Position numbers and translations under genes: made by a program. From the IMG/VR virus record IMGVR_UViG_3300035703_000354, positions 1 to 28,205 of that record: a DNA stretch of 28,205 bases; one strand, given 5' to 3'. Source of the DNA: a virus. The notes below the pieces were generated by a model. The model was not told the DNA's origin and ran no database searches. It saw nothing but the letters and a program-made list of their open reading frames with translations. Below are positions 1 to 7,068 of the stretch, one piece after another. Each line of letters starts with the position of its first letter. Within the stretch, counting starts at the first letter, position 1.

Positions 1-2
1 AC

Positions 3-134
3 AATACCAGGTTAGGCGAAATTGAATATGCTGATAAAAGCATACACTATGTAAAGGATGCAGCGATCAACTATATTCAAGGCATCCTGACTAGAGAAAT
101 CATCAAAAATTATCAAAAAAATGTTCTTGGATGA
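3..134 (+). CDS. C-terminal end of an upstream gene (partial, unrecognised)
   Basis: The third forward frame is open from the left edge of the window to a TGA at 132-134, giving 43 residues of a C-terminus. The other two forward frames close within the first 25 bases. The visible piece is mixed hydrophobic and charged, and helical in character (for example YVKDAAINYIQGILTREII). I do not recognise the family. A sigma70-like promoter begins 10 bases after the stop, which fits a gene end followed by a new transcription unit. The start and most of the protein lie outside the window. Confidence 0.55.
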   Translation, partial: NTRLGEIEYADKSIHYVKDAAINYIQGILTREIIKNYQKNVLG

Positions 135-144
135 CATAAATCAG

Positions 145-173
145 TTGACAACCATGAACTCTTACAGTATACA
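145..173 (+). promoter_or_regulatory. Sigma70-like promoter for the 205-1303 genes
   Basis: TTGACA at 145-150 is a perfect -35 hexamer. Seventeen bases later comes TATACA at 168-173 as the -10. The predicted start near 180 leaves a leader of about 25 bases that includes GGAG at 193-196, eight bases before the ATG at 205. The -10 lies inside a perfect dyad (163-182). Confidence 0.65.
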
Positions 174-182
174 TATACTGTA
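163..182. promoter_or_regulatory. Palindromic operator-like dyad over the -10 and +1
   Basis: TACAGTAT (163-170) and ATACTGTA (175-182) are perfect inverted 8-base arms around ACAT. The dyad covers the -10 hexamer and the predicted transcription start, a position where a bound repressor would block polymerase. In RNA only its 3' arm would be in the transcript, so a DNA-level operator is likelier than an RNA hairpin. No repressor gene is identifiable nearby. Confidence 0.4.
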
Positions 183-204
183 GCAACAAAGCGGAGACCA
201 AGAT

Positions 205-600
205 ATGGCGTACGGTGATTTCGAAACTGCTGTTGGAACTGAAGTTGGCGTAGTGCGTCGCGGTCGCAGTGGAGTATTGATGCTTGCCAAGTTTGGTACT
301 GTGACCAAAATCAACGGTCATGGTCATATCTTTGTTAAAAGCGGCGACACTGAATATCGCTTTACTCGTAGAGGCGATGCTTACAAAAACACCTGGGGGC
401 CCACGCTGTGCCATGCAGCGCAATTACGTGCGGAAATGATTCGCGACGAACAGCGCAAAGATCGAATCTGTGCTGCCCGTGAAATCGAATCCGTGATCAA
501 CGGTGGTTGGAGTTACTCGGGTACGTTCCACGTTTCGCGAGATCGAGTAGATCAACTCAAAACACTGGTAGCTAAATTGGAAACACTGATTGCAGAATAA
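205..600 (+). CDS. Hypothetical protein, small beta-rich N-terminal domain
   Basis: This 131-residue protein is not recognised. The ATG has GGAG eight bases upstream (193-196) and a good promoter before it. Residues 1-60 are glycine and valine rich, alternating hydrophobic and charged residues (GVVRRGRSGVLMLAKFGTV, then INGHGHIFVKSGDTEYRFTRRG), which suggests a small beta-barrel. The C-terminal half is helical and charged (RAEMIRDEQRKDRICAAREIE) and ends in a leucine-spaced helix. It is the first gene after a sigma70-like promoter and is followed after 13 bases by 614-1303, so the two are probably cotranscribed early genes. No membrane segment or signal peptide is visible. Confidence 0.7.
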   Translation: MAYGDFETAVGTEVGVVRRGRSGVLMLAKFGTVTKINGHGHIFVKSGDTEYRFTRRGDAYKNTWGPTLCHAAQLRAEMIRDEQRKDRICAAREIESVINGGWSYSGTFHVSRDRVDQLKTLVAKLETLIAE

Positions 601-613
601 GAGACAGACTCAA

Positions 614-1303
614 ATGGCAAAATTCAAAAAAAATACCTATGATACTGATCGTGTGCTTGCACTAGCAGTGGCAGTTGACAGTCGACAAGGCTTTATCAAA
701 AGCGGATTCGGCTTTTACGATCACGCTACTCGACTGCAAACATTGGACAACAAAACAGCTATCATCCGTGTGTTGGAAGGTGTTGATCCCGAGATTTCGG
801 CCACCGATAGTGACCTTGCATTGGTAGAAGAAATCAAAACCAGTTTCAAGGAAGAATTGATCGCCAAAAAGCTAATGAACAAAATTGTTGGATTTGAAGA
901 AAGTGTGCTTAGTGTTATCAGCGCAGACAAAGTAGATGCGTTTGGTATCAGTATTCTGGCCAGCTTGCCCAACAGTTTTCGTGTACAGCAAAAGCGGCAG
1001 GATCTGGAAAATTGGTTTGACTCGCATCGTGCTACTAGTGAGTTTGTGGGCAAGATTGGTGACCGACTCCGGTTCGATGTCGAAGTCAAAGACGTTAAGT
1101 TTATTGCCAAGTTTGGTATCCACTTGGTGACTTGTGTAAATAATGATGGTAACATTGTTAAGTTTTTCTTCAACCGAGAGCCTGACATCGGTGGCTTGAT
1201 TGAAGGCAAGCGTATGATTTTGACCGGTAAAGTCAAAACACATGATGTTAGTAAGTTCAGCCAGTGCAAAGAAACTGTGTTGAATTACGTTAAACTTGAA
1301 TAA
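614..1303 (+). CDS. Hypothetical early protein
   Basis: The protein is 229 residues from the ATG at 614. The frame is open from a TTG at 590, but that would overlap the preceding gene and lacks a ribosome site; the basic start MAKFKKNTYDTDRVL looks natural. A middle region (ISILASLPNSFRVQQKRQDLENWFDS) is helical. The C-terminal third (FDVEVKDVKFIAKFGIHLVTCVNNDGNIVKFFFNREPDIGGLIEGKRMILTG in pattern) alternates as in an OB-fold-like barrel, ending in a charged strand. That is only a fold impression; no catalytic motif is seen. It follows 205-600 closely and is followed by a separate promoter at 1309, so it likely closes a two-gene unit. Confidence 0.75.
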   Translation: MAKFKKNTYDTDRVLALAVAVDSRQGFIKSGFGFYDHATRLQTLDNKTAIIRVLEGVDPEISATDSDLALVEEIKTSFKEELIAKKLMNKIVGFEESVLSVISADKVDAFGISILASLPNSFRVQQKRQDLENWFDSHRATSEFVGKIGDRLRFDVEVKDVKFIAKFGIHLVTCVNNDGNIVKFFFNREPDIGGLIEGKRMILTGKVKTHDVSKFSQCKETVLNYVKLE

Positions 1304-1308
1304 ATCGC

Positions 1309-1336
1309 TTGACTCTGCGGCAGCAGATGCTATTGT
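1309..1336 (+). promoter_or_regulatory. Sigma70-like promoter for the AAA ATPase gene
   Basis: TTGACT at 1309-1314 is followed after 16 bases by TATTGT at 1331-1336, with TGC immediately before it as an extended -10. The predicted start near 1343 gives a leader of about 28 bases carrying AGAGG (1357-1361) nine bases before the ATG at 1371. Confidence 0.55.
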
Positions 1337-1370
1337 AATGAAGTAGACAAGAAACAAGAGGATGTGACGG

Positions 1371-2384
1371 ATGCAAAAAGTTCTAGTTCATAACGGCAGC
1401 TATCGGAATCTTGAGATTAAAAACACTGTGTTTACTCTTGTTAAAGAGTATACTGAAGGCAAAGACAGCAACTACATTACTGTAGACGGAGCCGAACATG
1501 CCGGATTGCCGGACAGTAAAGTCCGCATTAAGGTAGATGGTCGTGACAACTTCCAGATGATGGAAGGCGACGAAGTAGTCGAAGTTGCTAGCAAAGCTGC
1601 GCCTGAATCCGACGACACTATTATCGAACGACTGCGCGAACGTTTCCAAGTGCTGGAAGACATGACCTATGCATCGTGTGACGGTGTAGTGCGGGGCATG
1701 GTTGTTACTGGACCTCCGGGTGTTGGTAAAAGCTACGGTGTCGAAAAAGTCATCCGTGAAGCAGAGCTTATGAACAAAATGGGCGGCAGCACTGGTACCA
1801 CTGGCCGCAAGTTTGGCATGGAAAAGGGCGCTGCTAGCCCTATTGGTTTGTTCAAACTGTTGTATGAATATTCCAATGCCGGTAGTGTGCTTGTGCTGGA
1901 CGACTGTGATAGCGTGTTGTGGGACGAACAGTCGCTCAACTTGCTGAAAGCGGCACTAGACAGCAGCCCTAAGCGTTACTTGAGCTGGCGTTCGGAAAGC
2001 CGTGTGTTGAAAAACGAAGGCATCCCTGAAACGTTTGAATTCAAGGGTTCGATCATTTTCATTACTAACCTCAAGTTTGACAAAACACGGGGCAAGATCA
2101 AAGATCACCTTGACGCTATTATGTCACGCTGCCACTACTTGGACTTGACGCTAGATACGATGCGTGACAAATTCCTGCGCTGCCGTCAAATTGTGCAAGA
2201 CGGTATGTTGTATGATTACCAGTTTACTCAAAAAGATCAAGACGATCTGCTAGAGTACATCTTCGATAACCGTAACAAACTCCGCGAAATGAGTTTGCGT
2301 ATGGTTCTAAAAATCGCCGACCTTAAACGGATGAACGGTGATAAATGGAAACGCTATGTAGAGATGACCTGCATGAAGCGTTAA
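1371..2384 (+). CDS. AAA-family ATPase of unknown role
   Basis: The 337-residue protein has a clear P-loop, GPPGVGKS at residues 114-121, and a Walker B strand with VLVLDDCD at 173-180. A sensor-1-like strand (IIFITNLKF) lies near residue 228, and an arginine-rich helical C-terminus follows. The first 80 residues form a separate, probably beta-rich N-terminal domain. The protein therefore binds and hydrolyses ATP, probably as an oligomeric ring; its substrate is unknown. It is not the gp44 clamp loader by sequence, though its neighbourhood is replication-like. It has its own promoter and an AGAGG ribosome site, and it is followed by a structured 3' UTR and strong terminator, so it is a one-gene transcription unit. 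Similar stand-alone AAA proteins occur in marine T4-like phages. Confidence 0.85.
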   Translation: MQKVLVHNGSYRNLEIKNTVFTLVKEYTEGKDSNYITVDGAEHAGLPDSKVRIKVDGRDNFQMMEGDEVVEVASKAAPESDDTIIERLRERFQVLEDMTYASCDGVVRGMVVTGPPGVGKSYGVEKVIREAELMNKMGGSTGTTGRKFGMEKGAASPIGLFKLLYEYSNAGSVLVLDDCDSVLWDEQSLNLLKAALDSSPKRYLSWRSESRVLKNEGIPETFEFKGSIIFITNLKFDKTRGKIKDHLDAIMSRCHYLDLTLDTMRDKFLRCRQIVQDGMLYDYQFTQKDQDDLLEYIFDNRNKLREMSLRMVLKIADLKRMNGDKWKRYVEMTCMKR

Positions 2385-2394
2385 TCCAAACTGA

Positions 2395-2445
2395 TCCGGC
2401 AGTGGAACTCCTCTGTCAAAAGTTACTCTCACTCCCACTGCCGGA
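2395..2445 (+). ncRNA. Long-stem hairpin in the ATPase 3' UTR, possible small RNA
   Basis: An 11-base perfect inverted repeat (2395-2405 with 2435-2445, arm core CCGGCAGTGG) encloses a 29-base loop. The loop is pyrimidine-rich and contains CTCCTC, complementary to GAGGAG-type ribosome sites. Only seven bases separate it from the terminator hairpin. The pair resembles a 3'-UTR-derived small RNA or an RNA-stability element. No promoter is visible inside the unit, so any such RNA would come from processing of the ATPase mRNA. Confidence 0.4.
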
Positions 2446-2452
2446 CCAACTG

Positions 2453-2486
2453 GGGCTAGTAAGATGTCTTACTAGCCCTTTCTTTT
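2453..2486 (+). terminator. Intrinsic terminator after the AAA ATPase gene
   Basis: The arms GGGCTAGTAAG (2453-2463) and CTTACTAGCCC (2468-2478) pair perfectly over 11 bases with an ATGT loop. TTTCTTTT follows immediately at 2479-2486. This is a textbook rho-independent terminator, and the next promoter starts 22 bases later. Confidence 0.93.
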
Positions 2487-2507
2487 ACTAAGTACTTATG
2501 GTTGTAC

Positions 2508-2536
2508 TTGACATAATTCTAAAGGCAGTTTATAAC
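2508..2536 (+). promoter_or_regulatory. Near-consensus sigma70-like promoter of uvsW, start codon at +1
   Basis: TTGACA (2508-2513), a 17-base spacer and TATAAC (2531-2536) match consensus at 11 of 12 positions. Six bases follow, then the ATG at 2543, which is where +1 is expected. No Shine-Dalgarno can fit in such a transcript, so uvsW is predicted to be translated from a leaderless mRNA. A perfect 10-base palindrome (TAAGTACTTA, 2489-2498) lies just upstream of the -35. Confidence 0.8.
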
Positions 2537-2542
2537 AATAAC

Positions 2543-4048
2543 ATGAAATGTAAAATAGTTTTAAAAGACGAAATCAATTGTAAAATCGAAGGACTGGAAT
2601 TAACCACTCGTCGAACTCTTGAGAAAAAATTAAAGTTTTTGCTGCCTTATGCATTCCATTCTCCTGCTTACAAGCTAGGCAGATGGGACGGCTGTGTGAG
2701 TTTTTTCAGCACGGGTGGCAATACATTTATCAACTGTTTGCCTTATATCATTCCTGTACTGGACGCTGCTAGATATCAAATCGAGATCGAGGACAACAGA
2801 CATCGATGGGACTTGTCGTTCCCGCAAATAACAGAAGATTACTTCAGTCACAAGGTATGGCCGGCTAAACATCCGGCTGCTGGCGAACCAGTTGTGTTGC
2901 GCGATTATCAAGTGGATATCATTAACCAATTTCTTGCCAATCCGCAGTCCTTGCAAGAGATTGCAACTGGCGCAGGCAAAACACTGATCACCGCTGCACT
3001 TAGTAATTTGGTCGAAATGTCCATTGACATTGACACCAAAGTGCAGCAAAAACTCGCCACAGGCAAAAGCGGTGCCCGCAGTATTGTCATCGTCCCCAAC
3101 AAAGATCTAGTAGTTCAAACAGAAGCAGATTATATTAACTTGGGGTTAGATGTAGGTGTATACTTCGGTGACCGTAAAGATCTCAATCGTACGCACACCA
3201 TCTGCACTTGGCAAAGCCTCAATGTAATCGACAAGCGATTCAAAGACGGCGAAAGTGAATACAGTTTAGCAGATTTTTCTCAAGGCGTAGTGTGTTTGAT
3301 TGTAGATGAAGTGCATCAAGCCAAAGCAGATGTACTCAAGAAGTTGTTGACAGGCGCATTCAGTAACATACCAATTCGTTGGGGGCTGACTGGTACTATT
3401 CCAAAGGATGAATGGGAGAAGCTAACACTTACAGTTAGTCTAGGTGATGTTATAAACAAACTAGCAGCCAGCGAATTACAGGACATGGGTGTTCTTGCAA
3501 GCTGCGACGTTAACATTTTGCAGCTACAAGACAACGTTACTTATGGCAATTACCAAAGCGAATTGACTTATCTCACTACAAACACAGATCGACTCGATTA
3601 TATGGCAACACTTATCAATACTCTGGCGGAGGATGGCAACACATTGGTGCTGGTTGATCGTATTAGTTCTGGAGAAGGATTAATGGAGCGGCTAGGCGCA
3701 GACGCAGTGTTTGTGAACGGTGCAATGAAGTCCAAAAACAGAAAAGAAGAATACGACGACATTGCTGACTCTGACAACAAGATCATCATAGCAACATATG
3801 GTGTAGCAGCGGTGGGCATCAATATTCCAAGGATTTTCAATCTTGTGCTGATCGAACCCGGGAAAAGTTTTGTAAGGGTAATTCAAAGTATTGGCCGGGG
3901 TATTCGCAAAGCTAAAGACAAAGACAGCGTGAGAGTATGGGATATCACTAGCAGTGCAAAGTTCAGTAAACGACACCTGACAGAACGCAAAAAGTTCTAT
4001 ACAGAAGCAAAATATCCTTTCACTGTTACAAAGGTAAACTACAAATAA
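2543..4048 (+). CDS. uvsW: UvsW-type superfamily 2 DNA/RNA helicase
   Basis: The 501-residue length is close to T4 UvsW. In T4 this ATP-dependent helicase unwinds branched DNA and R-loops and switches replication from origin- to recombination-dependent mode. Superfamily 2 motifs appear in order: ATGAGKT (141-147), a VIVPNKDLVVQ block (182-192), DEVH (255-258), GLTGTIP, IATYGVAAVGINIP and QSIGRGIRK. Residues 1-100 form a UvsW-like N-terminal domain with KLGRWDG. The frame is open from an ATG at 2498, but that codon lies upstream of the -35. The near-consensus promoter (2508-2536) instead points to ATG 2543, six bases after the -10. The gene sits directly after a strong terminator and so starts its own unit. 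Confidence 0.95.
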   Translation: MKCKIVLKDEINCKIEGLELTTRRTLEKKLKFLLPYAFHSPAYKLGRWDGCVSFFSTGGNTFINCLPYIIPVLDAARYQIEIEDNRHRWDLSFPQITEDYFSHKVWPAKHPAAGEPVVLRDYQVDIINQFLANPQSLQEIATGAGKTLITAALSNLVEMSIDIDTKVQQKLATGKSGARSIVIVPNKDLVVQTEADYINLGLDVGVYFGDRKDLNRTHTICTWQSLNVIDKRFKDGESEYSLADFSQGVVCLIVDEVHQAKADVLKKLLTGAFSNIPIRWGLTGTIPKDEWEKLTLTVSLGDVINKLAASELQDMGVLASCDVNILQLQDNVTYGNYQSELTYLTTNTDRLDYMATLINTLAEDGNTLVLVDRISSGEGLMERLGADAVFVNGAMKSKNRKEEYDDIADSDNKIIIATYGVAAVGINIPRIFNLVLIEPGKSFVRVIQSIGRGIRKAKDKDSVRVWDITSSAKFSKRHLTERKKFYTEAKYPFTVTKVNYK

Positions 4049-4091
4049 CAAAACTACAGTCGAGCTATATGATTGGCGTGACCGAACACTT

Positions 4092-4121
4092 TTGCAAGGC
4101 TTACTGTTTTGCAACTAATAT
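4092..4121 (+). promoter_or_regulatory. Possible promoter for the 4131 gene run
   Basis: TTGCAA (4092-4097) and TAATAT (4116-4121) are separated by 18 bases. The predicted start is near 4128, leaving almost no leader before the ATG at 4131, and no Shine-Dalgarno is visible there. TTTTGCAA occurs twice (4090-4097 and 4107-4114), so part of the match may be repeat-driven. This is weaker than the uvsW promoter. Confidence 0.35.
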
Positions 4122-4130
4122 GGATTAACA

Positions 4131-4631
4131 ATGAAGATACTAACAGTTGATAACGAATCATATGATTTAGACTATGTGCCGGAAGAGATTGACGACATCA
4201 GGTATTGTGTGCTAGATTACAGCGACAAAGACAATGCAGACTATATTTTTGTACCATTGGTGTTTCTTGAAAGTTTCAACAGTCCGGCAGCAGTATTGAA
4301 ATTAGGTAATCACACGATCACTGTGCCGCTGGATTGGAGCATGATCGTGTGTGATGCAGAAGTAGGTGATCCGGAAGTGTTGCCTATTACTAGCTTAAAC
4401 GATCGAGGATTTAGGGCATTTTTGTTCAACCCTATCTCTGGGTTTTTGCCTGACTTTGCTGAGATTGAGATCGTGAATATCTATCAAGAAATGCGATGGT
4501 ATTTCCCCAAGCTCAAGTTTGGGCATATACTAGCGATTCCGCTCACTACAGGGCCCAAGCCCAAGTGTGCGTACTTTGTTAAAGAAACAAATAAAATTCC
4601 GGATGTATTGAGCACAGAAGATCTATGGTAG
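4131..4631 (+). CDS. Conserved hypothetical protein of the replication cluster
   Basis: This acidic 166-residue protein lacks signal, membrane or catalytic motifs that I can name. It resembles a family I associate with marine T4-like phages, with blocks such as FVPLVFLESFNSPAA, VPLDWSMIVCD, LNDRGFRAFLFNPISGF and a C-terminal KCAYFVKETNK. The many aromatic and proline residues between strands suggest a compact beta-rich domain. It starts the overlapping run 4131-7068, with its end overlapping the gp62-like gene by seven bases. That coupling to a clamp-loader-like gene suggests a replication or transcription accessory role, but that is an inference from position only. Confidence 0.8.
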   Translation: MKILTVDNESYDLDYVPEEIDDIRYCVLDYSDKDNADYIFVPLVFLESFNSPAAVLKLGNHTITVPLDWSMIVCDAEVGDPEVLPITSLNDRGFRAFLFNPISGFLPDFAEIEIVNIYQEMRWYFPKLKFGHILAIPLTTGPKPKCAYFVKETNKIPDVLSTEDLW

Positions 4632-5089
4632 ACAAACTAAGCATTAAAGAAGAACTACGTGCAATTGATTGCCGAGACAGAGACTGGTGGACCAGTCTCT
4701 CAGAGGAAGAACAATCCAAAGTCAGTATATTTGTTCTTATGCGCTACACTAGTGCAGTAGACAGCAAAAACTTTGCAGTGCAATCGCATTATTTGACCAT
4801 GACTAATGATTTTGTGAATGTACACAACAACATTCTTAGACACCACCCGCAGTTGCAGCATAAACTATTGCAGTTAGCAGGAATCGGTTCACCACAATTT
4901 CATCCATGGATTGCTCCCGGCAAGCGAGGCAAAAAAGACAAGCTACAGAGTTGGTTAGCAGAACAATATCCTACCTACAACGATGACGAATTGGACCTGC
5001 TAGTATCTACTAACACCAAAGAAGATTTTGTTGATCGTATGGAACAGCAAGGCATGACTCCTAAGGAAATCAAAGAACTATTCAAATGA
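4625..5089 (+). CDS. 62: Likely clamp-loader small subunit (gp62-like)
   Basis: The 154-residue, mostly helical protein shares the general layout of T4 gp62, which stiffens the gp44 ATPase ring while it loads the gp45 sliding clamp. The most similar stretch is LLQLAGIGSPQFHPWIAPGK, followed by a basic KRGKKDK patch. T4 gp62 has LIGSG, a hydrophobic run and PRGKR in the same order, followed in both by a helical C-terminus. It is somewhat shorter than T4 gp62 (187 residues). The gene overlaps its neighbours on both sides (7 bases upstream, ATGA downstream), so translation is probably coupled. No gp44 or gp45 gene is in the window. The call is a resemblance judged by eye and could be wrong. Confidence 0.5.
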   Translation: MVDKLSIKEELRAIDCRDRDWWTSLSEEEQSKVSIFVLMRYTSAVDSKNFAVQSHYLTMTNDFVNVHNNILRHHPQLQHKLLQLAGIGSPQFHPWIAPGKRGKKDKLQSWLAEQYPTYNDDELDLLVSTNTKEDFVDRMEQQGMTPKEIKELFK

Positions 5090-5745
5090 TCTGTTGCGAA
5101 TACTGTAAACAAACTTTCAAAAGCGAACGCACTGCGGCAGTGCATATGTGCGACAAGAAGCGAAGATGGCTGCAAAAATCTATGCCAGAATCTATAGCTG
5201 GGTTTGCTGCCTTTGATTTGTTTTACAGACTGGGTATGCAAAGCAAGCCCAAAACCTTTGATGAATTTGTGAACAGTCAGTACTACAGTGCCTTCGTAAA
5301 GTTTGGTAGCTATTGTATCAACACACGAGTAATCGACACTGAAGCGTATACTCGATGGCTGATAAGAAATCAAACCAAACTCAAAGACTGGCCCACTGAT
5401 CGCATGTACACACTTTTTGTGCGAGATTATTTGAAAAAAGAAAGTGTTGGTCGTGCATTAGAGAGATTTGTGGAATGTGCAAGCGAACTAGATTACTTTA
5501 GTGAATTTTGGGAACGTGCTAGTGGCTATTTGATAGCTGACTGGGTAGAGACTGGAAAGATCAGTCCTTGGATCTTGCTGTGCAGTGACAGAGCAACACA
5601 AGCGATACATAGGCTAAACAGCGAGCAGATAAACAAAATAGCTGCATCCATTGATGCAGACTACTGGTCCAAGAAGCGTGATCTGAACCCTGCAGATGCT
5701 AATTGGGTTAGCCAAATTATAGATGGAGTAACTGATGGACATTGA
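5086..5745 (+). CDS. C2H2-type zinc-finger conserved hypothetical protein
   Basis: The first 22 residues, CEYCKQTFKSERTAAVHMC after the initiator, form a single zinc-finger-like unit (C-x2-C, then H and C). The remaining 195 residues are helical, with many aromatic residues and patterned blocks (FVNSQYYSAFVKFGSYC, GKISPWILLCS, DYWSKKRDLNPADANWV). The protein resembles a family I associate with marine T4-like phages whose function is not established. A single finger could bind nucleic acid or a protein partner. The start overlaps the gp62-like stop as ATGA, and the end overlaps the DnaE-like gene by 11 bases, so it sits in the middle of a tightly coupled replication-type run. Confidence 0.8.
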   Translation: MICCEYCKQTFKSERTAAVHMCDKKRRWLQKSMPESIAGFAAFDLFYRLGMQSKPKTFDEFVNSQYYSAFVKFGSYCINTRVIDTEAYTRWLIRNQTKLKDWPTDRMYTLFVRDYLKKESVGRALERFVECASELDYFSEFWERASGYLIADWVETGKISPWILLCSDRATQAIHRLNSEQINKIAASIDADYWSKKRDLNPADANWVSQIIDGVTDGH

Positions 5746-6316
5746 TATTGATTTTGCAGATCGAACCCGTGCTTTGCAGTTGTTCAAGCATACCCCTGCT
5801 AGAATACAAAATCGCAAACACAACACAGGTATATATTTTCACAGAGTGCCAGTGGATCCTTTTAAAAACATATGCACACTTGACCACAAGCTGGCAGACA
5901 ACGCAGAATATTTTAAATTGGATCTGCTAAATGTGACTATATACAAAGACATAGCGGACGAAACCCATTTGCAGCGGCTTATGAATCAAGAGCCAATTTG
6001 GGAATTGCTACAGCATGACGAGTTTGTGGGCAAACTGTTTCACGTGTCGGAGCATATAGATGTGCTAAAAAAACTAAAACCCGACAGTGTGGAAAAGTTG
6101 GCGGCAGTACTGGCAATTATCCGCCCAGCAAAACGATATTTGGTCAATCACACTTGGGAAACAATTTTTAACGAAGTATGGATTAAGCCCGAATCTGATC
6201 AGTATTTCTTTAAAAAAAGTCACGCATTTTCCTATTCAGTAGCAGTGGTAGTACACATGAACTTATTGTGTGAACAAATGATGCAGACATCTGTTAGTAA
6301 ACACAAGGAACTATGA
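5735..6316 (+). CDS. Miniature DnaE-like (C-family polymerase) protein
   Basis: The 193-residue protein has the order of conserved blocks of bacterial DNA polymerase III alpha, greatly shortened. DIDIDF at 2-7 parallels PDFDVDF (E. coli D401 and D403). KHNTGIYFHRVP at 28-39 parallels KHAGGVVIAP. YFKLDLLNV at 59-67 parallels VKFDFLGL (D555). LFHVSEHIDVLKKLKPDSVE, then AVLAIIRPAK parallels VFQLESRGMKDLIKRLQPD and ALFRPG. FFKKSHAFSYSVAVV near the C-terminus parallels FNKSHSAAYALVSYQ. All three catalytic aspartates are kept (D4, D6, D63), but the D6-D63 spacing is 57 rather than about 152 residues, and there is no PHP, OB or beta-binding region. A stop at 5729 rules out an upstream extension. It may be an inactive relic, an accessory factor or a minimal nucleotidyltransferase. 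The comparison rests on remembered E. coli sequence. Confidence 0.8.
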   Translation: MDIDIDFADRTRALQLFKHTPARIQNRKHNTGIYFHRVPVDPFKNICTLDHKLADNAEYFKLDLLNVTIYKDIADETHLQRLMNQEPIWELLQHDEFVGKLFHVSEHIDVLKKLKPDSVEKLAAVLAIIRPAKRYLVNHTWETIFNEVWIKPESDQYFFKKSHAFSYSVAVVVHMNLLCEQMMQTSVSKHKEL

Positions 6317-7068
6317 TAATGAACGACATCGACCAGGACAGGTTTGTTAGAGACATAGAACACGAGGGCTTTACTGTGCACCGTGAAATTTTTGATCTCG
6401 ACAAAATAAAAGAACTTAACGATTACGCAGCCACACTAACACCCGAACGTGGACATGACAAAAATAAAAAATGGTATGGGTGGAACACTGTATCCAAAAT
6501 GGCAGAGCCTATGTCCGAAGTTGACTGGGGATATTTTTGGACTGCTAGAGCAGAGCATCCTTATATCGAAGAAATCAAAAACGTACTGCGTCCTTGTGTG
6601 AACGCAACGTTTGGCGAAAACAATTGGGTATGGCATGTGCAGGATTTTATCGTGCTGCAACCAGGTATGAATTTTTATCGACCTCATATCGATACTCCTT
6701 ATAGATTCAAGGAATTCAGGTATTCAAAAGAACTGTTGGGTATGCAGTTTATGGTGATGATGTGTGATTTCAATGAATGGAATGGAGCAACTGGTTATGT
6801 ACCAGGCACACACAAATACTATTATGATGCAATAGATATGCGTGACAACAGTATCGGTTGGGAGATATTTTTCAACGACAACTACAAACAATACACTGCA
6901 CCCGCAGGCAGTATGGTAGCGTGGCATCCCAGATTGTTGCACAGTACTATGCCCAACAAAACAACGGAAACCCGGCGTGCGTTATTGATTCACGCAGCAG
7001 AAAAAACAACAGCAAGACGTTTAGAAACAATCGATCCCCAGATTAACAGTGTTCTGCGGAAAACCTAA
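6313..7068 (+). CDS. PhyH-like 2-oxoglutarate/Fe(II) dioxygenase
   Basis: This 251-residue protein belongs to the phytanoyl-CoA dioxygenase-like group of Fe(II)/2OG oxygenases. The iron triad is visible as H125-x-D127 in RPHIDTPYRF and H210 in LLHSTMPN. R221 or R222 is placed to bind the 2OG carboxylate. A GYVPGTHK loop between them is also typical. Such enzymes hydroxylate a carbon substrate using O2 and 2OG; the substrate here is unknown, and phage relatives are suspected of modifying nucleobases, proteins or host metabolites. The start overlaps the DnaE-like stop as ATGA. A second ATG at 6319 has better spacing to AAGGA (6305-6309), so translation may begin there. It ends the forward run and meets the minus-strand gene tail to tail. 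Confidence 0.88.
   Translation: MIMNDIDQDRFVRDIEHEGFTVHREIFDLDKIKELNDYAATLTPERGHDKNKKWYGWNTVSKMAEPMSEVDWGYFWTARAEHPYIEEIKNVLRPCVNATFGENNWVWHVQDFIVLQPGMNFYRPHIDTPYRFKEFRYSKELLGMQFMVMMCDFNEWNGATGYVPGTHKYYYDAIDMRDNSIGWEIFFNDNYKQYTAPAGSMVAWHPRLLHSTMPNKTTETRRALLIHAAEKTTARRLETIDPQINSVLRKT

Noticed and set aside
163-182. LexA (SOS) box at the first promoter
   Set aside because: The proteobacterial box has CTGT at the left and ACAG at the right; here the half-sites are in the opposite order (ACAG then CTGT), so it is a dyad but not a LexA site.
721-1269. Long minus-strand frame of 182 codons
   Set aside because: It lies wholly antisense to the forward gene at 614, is Ser/Leu/Thr biased as expected for a reverse-frame shadow, and has no ribosome site or neighbour coupling.
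2498-2542. Upstream ATG start for uvsW
   Set aside because: It lies before the -35 of the near-consensus promoter and the added residues do not look like the family start.
4090-4114. TTTTGCAA direct repeat as a regulatory array
   Set aside because: Only two copies occur, 17 bases apart, and one forms the proposed -35; two short AT-rich repeats are not enough to claim an operator.
6858-7046. Forward 62-codon frame within the PhyH-like gene
   Set aside because: It is an overlapping frame inside a well-supported oxygenase gene, with no family features or ribosome site.
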